This document shows positions 1 to 3,358 of a stretch of DNA of 6,211 nt, one piece after another. Below the pieces are notes generated by a model. It worked only from the letters and a program-made list of their open reading frames with translations, searched no databases and was not told where the DNA came from. Both the position numbers and the translations under genes were made by a program. The stretch's first letter is position 1, and each line of letters begins with the position of its first letter. The stretch is from NCBI GenBank assembly GCA_003520925.1, contig DOTV01000103.1, positions 1-6,211 of the forward strand. Reading direction: 5' to 3'. The DNA comes from Bacteroidales bacterium (GTDB lineage: Bacteria; Bacteroidota; Bacteroidia; Bacteroidales; VadinHA17).

Positions 1-74
1 CCTTCATCGGGGATGGAAGAAAAGCAGGTCGTGATAATCGATAAAAGAGCGGAGATCAAAAGTATTTTTCTCAT
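1..74 (-). CDS. N-terminus of an exported protein (signal peptide only; cut by window edge)
   Basis: An ATG at 74 opens a frame that runs off the window after 24 full codons, reading MRKILLISALLSIITTCFSS followed by IPDE and a Gly codon (GG at the edge). The basic Arg-Lys start, a hydrophobic core at residues 4-14 and polar small residues after it form a Sec signal peptide. Cleavage could be by signal peptidase I around Ser19/Ser20; Cys17 is preceded by Ile-Thr-Thr, a poor lipobox, so a lipoprotein is possible but less likely. The gap to the maf stop is only 10 bases, so the gene probably belongs to the same transcript. The Asp-Glu-Gly just after the signal peptide resembles the mature start (DEGMW) of S46 dipeptidyl peptidases of Bacteroidota, but three residues cannot settle this. 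The gene is too short here for a name. Confidence 0.65.
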   Translation of the reverse strand, partial: MRKILLISALLSIITTCFSSIPDE

Positions 75-84
75 AATGGATTAA

Positions 85-708
85 TTAAATCAATTCTGAA
101 ATGTTATTTTGCATTATGGTTGGGGCTATAAACTTCTGTAATTCGTGGTAAACCTGTTCGACGGGCAAACCCATAACGTTAAAGTAAGAACCTTCTATCC
201 TGGTGCAGGCTGCCAGGCCTATCCACTCCTGAATACCGTAGGCTCCAGCCTTATCGTATGGATTGCATTTATAGATGTAGAATTCAATTTCTTCATCTGA
301 CAGTTCTGAGAAGGTCACTTTCGTAAGTGAACAGAAAGTGGTCTGCTTAACTGATGAAAGAAGAGAGACACCTGTAATAACCTGATGTGTATTACCTGAA
401 ATCTCACGGATAATACGAAGGGCATCCTTTCTGTCAACCGGCTTGTCGAGAACATGATCATCGCACCAGACAATTGTATCTGCAGTAATAACTATCTCAT
501 TATCCTGAACTTCCGGCCGGAATGTAACCGCCTTTTCTGATGCCAGATAAAGAGCAATCTCCTCCCCTTTCAAATGTCCTGGATACACTTCGGGCCATTC
601 TCTGACCACCACTTCAAAAGTAAGTCCGAGTTCTCTGAGCAGCTCCTGTCTCCTAGGTGACCTAGAGGCAAGGATTATCCTGTATTTATCAAGATCCCTG
701 ATTATCAT
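85..708 (-). CDS. maf: Maf family nucleoside triphosphate pyrophosphatase (YhdE-type, dTTP/UTP)
   Basis: A 207-residue cytosolic enzyme that hydrolyses nucleoside triphosphates to monophosphate and pyrophosphate, thought to clear modified or excess nucleotides; the family is also named for septum inhibition when overproduced. Conserved elements are intact: LASRSPRRQELLRELGL (13-29) with the phosphate-binding Ser/Arg loop, a Glu/Lys pair around 58-59, ITADTIV (74-80) with catalytic Asp77, LDKP (87-90), and DKAGAYGIQEWIG (152-164). The KAGAYGIQ form, with Gln160, marks the YhdE subgroup (dTTP, UTP and pyrimidine analogues) as opposed to the YceF subgroup that prefers 7-methyl-GTP. IEGSYFNVMGLPV (171-183) is the usual C-terminal signature. 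The last 14 or so residues (IAPTIMQNNISELI) form a short non-conserved tail. The ATG at 708 lies one base after the prenyltransferase stop (TGATATG), so reinitiation by the same ribosomes is likely. Exact substrate is inferred from subgroup only. Confidence 0.93.
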   Translation of the reverse strand: MIIRDLDKYRIILASRSPRRQELLRELGLTFEVVVREWPEVYPGHLKGEEIALYLASEKAVTFRPEVQDNEIVITADTIVWCDDHVLDKPVDRKDALRIIREISGNTHQVITGVSLLSSVKQTTFCSLTKVTFSELSDEEIEFYIYKCNPYDKAGAYGIQEWIGLAACTRIEGSYFNVMGLPVEQVYHELQKFIAPTIMQNNISELI

Positions 709-709
709 A

Positions 710-1693
710 TCAGATCAGATTTTGGTCGAGGATCACTTTGACTACTATTGAATAGAGGACGCCTGCGATCTGAATGATCTTCATTAACCTGCTTACGCTG
801 TGAAGCTCTCTTTTGCCCGTGCTCATAATTAGCTGATATATAACATACAGCAATGGGAATACAAGAACAACTGATAAATAAATGATCGTTATCTTATCAT
901 GCAGGAAATAATTCCAGACGATAAATAGTAATAAGATAGTTGTCAGAATAAGTATGACCGAGATTATTTTTGCTGTATGGATACCGGTAACAACCGGAAT
1001 AGTACTTCTTCCATAGGCATTGTCGCCCTCAAAATCTTCAATATCTTTTATTATCTCTCTGGTAAGGGTTGTAAAAAAGGCAAATAGCGCGAACCCTCCC
1101 ACCCAGTAGAAAATGACGCTGAGCTGGGGAGGTGCCGTTGCATTTACGGCATAAAACCTGTAAAGTGCGGGCCATTCATAAAAGACAACCAGCATAGGGA
1201 CCATTGCTGTAAGCAAAGCCACAATCAGGTTTCCTATAAGAAACTGGCTTTTGTAGCTTGCCGAATAAAAATAAAGTAATCCGGAAACGATCAGGAACAG
1301 AATCCCCATCAGAAAATACCCTGCTTTCCATGAGATATAAAATCCTGCAGCCACGCCTGCTATATTCAGGATATTATGCCATTTCATTGCCAGGCGCCGG
1401 GGGATTCTGGTTCCAACAATCACTTCTCCTCTGTTTATCAGATCAGTTTTTATATCAAAATAATCGTTTATAACATATCCTCCGGCGGTTATAAACAATG
1501 TTGCAAAAACAAGGATAATAAAATCGTACCATGGAAATTTCAGACTCATTGGCACCGCCACCCCTGTACTCCCATTAAGAATAATGCTTATCTTACTTAT
1601 AACCGGTTCAATAACAGCATATCTCATCAGAATCATCGTAAGTGCAACAATGATAAGATTGGGCCAGCGAATAAGTTTAAGAAATGTTTTCAT
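710..1693 (-). CDS. UbiA-family prenyltransferase, geranylgeranylglycerol-phosphate geranylgeranyltransferase-like
   Basis: A 327-residue polytopic inner-membrane protein, about eight or nine hydrophobic helices, of the UbiA superfamily that joins an isoprenoid diphosphate to an acceptor. The first Asp-rich motif is NDYFDIKTDLINR (Asn76, Asp77, Asp80, Asp84), followed by VIVGTRIPRR; the second is REIIKDIEDFEGD (Asp217, Asp220, Asp224), followed by YGRSTIPVVTG. Both are complete, so Mg-dependent prenyl transfer is likely. Bacteroidota homologues are commonly labelled after the archaeal enzyme that adds the second geranylgeranyl chain to glycerol phosphate, but the acceptor is not shown by sequence; a quinone precursor or another lipid is possible. 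A 21-residue stretch after helix 1 and the Tyr/Pro-rich segment at about 171-191 look like loops. I prefer the ATG at 1693 (three bases after the kdsC stop) to the adjacent GTG at 1696, because it gives the usual MKTFLKLIRWPNL start; GGTGAG just upstream is the only Shine-Dalgarno-like string seen in the window. Confidence 0.85.
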   Translation of the reverse strand: MKTFLKLIRWPNLIIVALTMILMRYAVIEPVISKISIILNGSTGVAVPMSLKFPWYDFIILVFATLFITAGGYVINDYFDIKTDLINRGEVIVGTRIPRRLAMKWHNILNIAGVAAGFYISWKAGYFLMGILFLIVSGLLYFYSASYKSQFLIGNLIVALLTAMVPMLVVFYEWPALYRFYAVNATAPPQLSVIFYWVGGFALFAFFTTLTREIIKDIEDFEGDNAYGRSTIPVVTGIHTAKIISVILILTTILLLFIVWNYFLHDKITIIYLSVVLVFPLLYVIYQLIMSTGKRELHSVSRLMKIIQIAGVLYSIVVKVILDQNLI

Positions 1694-1696
1694 CAC

Positions 1697-2218
1697 TCAC
1701 CATGAAAAAGCATCATTATCCATCCAGTTGTTGTGAAGCCGTAAAACCTGTTCAATAACGTCCCTGACGCATCCTTCACCTCCTCTTTTATCGGAAATAT
1801 ACAATGCCACCTGTCTGATTTCGCTATCAGCATCGGCCGGACAGACAGGTATTCCTGCGAGTCTCATAACCCCATAATCAGGGATATCGTCACCCATAAA
1901 CAGGACATCTGACTTCTGAATATTATATTTATTCAGGAAGCTCTTAAAATGTTCGACCTTGGACCGGCTGTTCAGATATATATCCCTGACACCAAGGAGC
2001 TTCAGCCGTTTAATATATTCCTTCGCATTGCTTCCTGATATTACAGCCACACGATAGCCTTTCTTTACTGCAAGCTGAATTGCATAGCCATCACGAAGAT
2101 TTACCGTCCGGTTTGGTACCCCAAATGCGTTCAGACTTATTGTCTGCAACGACATTACTCCGTCGATATCGAAGACAAATGCTTTTACCCTTCCCAGGTC
2201 TTCCTTAAAATTGGTCAT
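1697..2218 (-). CDS. kdsC: KdsC-type HAD hydrolase, probable 3-deoxy-D-manno-octulosonate 8-phosphate phosphatase
   Basis: A 173-residue, cap-less (type C0) HAD phosphatase, the normal length for KdsC, which removes phosphate from KDO-8-phosphate to give KDO for the lipopolysaccharide inner core. Visible motifs: FVFDIDGV (14-21) with nucleophile Asp17 and acid/base Asp19; NLRDGYAIQLAVKKGYRVAV (40-59); motif II Ser61 in ISGS; motif III Lys87 in SRSKVEH; motif IV GDDIPDYGVM (109-118) with Asp110 and Asp111; and the C-terminal loop KRGGEGCVRDVI (144-155), which in this family closes over a neighbour's active site in the tetramer. The Trp-Met...Phe-Ser-Trp end is a form I associate with Bacteroidota homologues. 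The Arg found after Gly in the TGR motif of proteobacterial KdsC is Ser63 here, so a related sugar-acid phosphate (for example KDN-9-phosphate) is a possible alternative substrate. The ATG at 2218 overlaps the preceding gene by 14 bases, suggesting translational coupling. Confidence 0.88.
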   Translation of the reverse strand: MTNFKEDLGRVKAFVFDIDGVMSLQTISLNAFGVPNRTVNLRDGYAIQLAVKKGYRVAVISGSNAKEYIKRLKLLGVRDIYLNSRSKVEHFKSFLNKYNIQKSDVLFMGDDIPDYGVMRLAGIPVCPADADSEIRQVALYISDKRGGEGCVRDVIEQVLRLHNNWMDNDAFSW

Positions 2219-2999
2219 CAGATGCTGTTTTATAGAATTTCATTATTGATTTTGTAACCTCTTTGTAGATTCCCTGTAATTCAGGTGAGAAAGATAACAA
2301 ATCAATATGTCTTTTTATAGTACCAATATCAGATCTAATCGCAGGACCTGTCTGTGAATGGTCAGGACCTTCTTCCAGAGCTTTTATAATTGTCTCGTCT
2401 ATGAGAGGTCTGAGAACCTCAAAATTGAATCCAGCTTCCATGGCAATCTGTTTTCCTGCAGTAAGCATCTGGTTTGTAAAATTACATGCAAAAACAGCAG
2501 CAATATGGAGTAACCTCCTGTGTCCCGTATCAGTGAAAAAAACTTTGCAGCCTATTGATTCAGCTATAGCTTTCAGTATCGCAGAAGAATAATCATCCGA
2601 TGCCTCGAGAAAAAGAGGGAGTTCATCGAACGAAATATTTCGGTTTTCAGAGAAAGTCTGAAGCGGATAGAAAACACCCGTGTGTCTGAGGGAGGCGGGG
2701 AATATATCAAGTCCCAGGCTTCCTGCAGTATGAGCAATCACAGTACTGCCGGGGCTTTTTATTTGTGAAAGTATTTCAGGAAGTTTATCATCCGGAACTG
2801 CAACAATTATCACATCTTCCGAGTCTGAAAACTCATAAGCTGATGACCATATCGCATCGCATGAACGGGCAAGAGCACGACCGGACTCCCGGGTCCTTGA
2901 GATAATTTTTTGTATACGAAAGCCGGACTGATGCATCTGGCGGCATAAGGCACCTGATACTTTTCCTGCACCTATAAAAGATATTCTGTATTGCTTCAC
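2205..2999 (-). CDS. Rossmann-like and DUF2520 domain-containing protein (putative NAD(P)-binding oxidoreductase)
   Basis: A 264-residue cytosolic protein with the layout of the pyrroline-5-carboxylate/ketopantoate reductase superfamily. The N-terminal Rossmann domain has the dinucleotide-binding loop FIGAGKVSGAL (about 8-18), a putative phosphate-recognising ISRT (33-36) and the strand DVIIVAVPDDKLPEIL (62-77). The DUF2520 half shows HTAGSLGLDIF (90-100), GVFYPLQTFS (108-117), LLHIAAVFACNFTNQ (163-177) and a C-terminal QTGPAIRSDIGTIKRH segment (216-231), all typical of the family. The substrate is unknown; oxidoreductase activity is inferred from fold only. Start choice: a GTG at 2999 puts the first strand four residues in, as is usual, and leaves 22 bases after the DUF3467 stop. 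An upstream GTG at 3044 would give 279 residues with a proline- and glutamate-rich leader and a 23-base overlap with the previous gene. Neither has a Shine-Dalgarno sequence. The 3' end overlaps the next gene by 14 bases. Confidence 0.85.
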   Translation of the reverse strand: MKQYRISFIGAGKVSGALCRQMHQSGFRIQKIISRTRESGRALARSCDAIWSSAYEFSDSEDVIIVAVPDDKLPEILSQIKSPGSTVIAHTAGSLGLDIFPASLRHTGVFYPLQTFSENRNISFDELPLFLEASDDYSSAILKAIAESIGCKVFFTDTGHRRLLHIAAVFACNFTNQMLTAGKQIAMEAGFNFEVLRPLIDETIIKALEEGPDHSQTGPAIRSDIGTIKRHIDLLSFSPELQGIYKEVTKSIMKFYKTASDDQF

Positions 3000-3021
3000 A
3001 GAACAATTGATATATTCTTCT

Positions 3022-3339
3022 TCAGGCCTGGGCGGTCGGGCCACCGAATGTCATAGGCAAAACAGGTGTTGACCCTTTGACTTCCTTTATGATACCATTA
3101 GCCGATTCATATTTTGCGATGTTATCCTGCAATGCCGCAACAAGCCGTTTTGCGTGTTCCGGTGTAAGGATTATCCTCGATTTCACCTGTGCCTTTGGAA
3201 TTCCCGGCATGATACGCACAAAGTCGATCACAAATTCTGAAGCTGAATGAGTAATGACGGCCAGGTTTGAATAGGTTCCCTGGGCCACCTCATCATTCAG
3301 CTCGATATTGATCTGATTTGGATTTTTTGGATCTGACAT
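3022..3339 (-). CDS. DUF3467 domain-containing protein, encoded directly after rpoC
   Basis: A small soluble protein of 105 residues with no signal peptide or membrane segment. It matches, from memory, the DUF3467 family, which in Bacteroidota commonly sits directly downstream of rpoC. Typical parts visible are an N-terminal INIELNDEVAQGTYSNLAVI segment (about 10-29), a central SEFVIDFVRIMPG strand region (34-46), then VKSRIILTPEHAKRLVAAL (52-70), DNIAKYE, and a C-terminal PMTFGGPTAQA. Biochemical function is unknown; no catalytic residues stand out. I chose the ATG at 3339 because family members start close to the NQINIEL segment. A GTG at 3348 in the same frame would add three residues (translated MQD). 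The gap after the rpoC stop is 19 bases with no clear Shine-Dalgarno sequence, only an A-rich leader. Co-transcription with rpoC is inferred from spacing and orientation; a role linked to transcription is only a guess from position. Confidence 0.88.
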   Translation of the reverse strand: MSDPKNPNQINIELNDEVAQGTYSNLAVITHSASEFVIDFVRIMPGIPKAQVKSRIILTPEHAKRLVAALQDNIAKYESANGIIKEVKGSTPVLPMTFGGPTAQA

Positions 3340-3358
3340 ATCTTGCACTTTTAAAGGA

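Noticed and set aside
709..720. Small direct repeat (ATCAG ATCAG) at the maf/prenyltransferase junction
   Set aside because: It is two copies of a five-base unit within coding sequence and is expected by chance.
1258..1705. Two plus-strand open frames of 71 and 109 codons opposite the prenyltransferase gene
   Set aside because: They lie wholly or almost wholly inside a strongly supported gene on the other strand, their products look like no family, and their composition follows the complement of membrane-helix codons.
2401..2592. Plus-strand open frame of 63 codons opposite the DUF2520 gene
   Set aside because: It is a shadow of the conserved FACNFTN region on the minus strand and has no independent support.
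3340..3358. Possible terminator or promoter between rpoC and the DUF3467 gene
   Set aside because: Only 19 bases are available, with no inverted repeat and no recognisable promoter elements.
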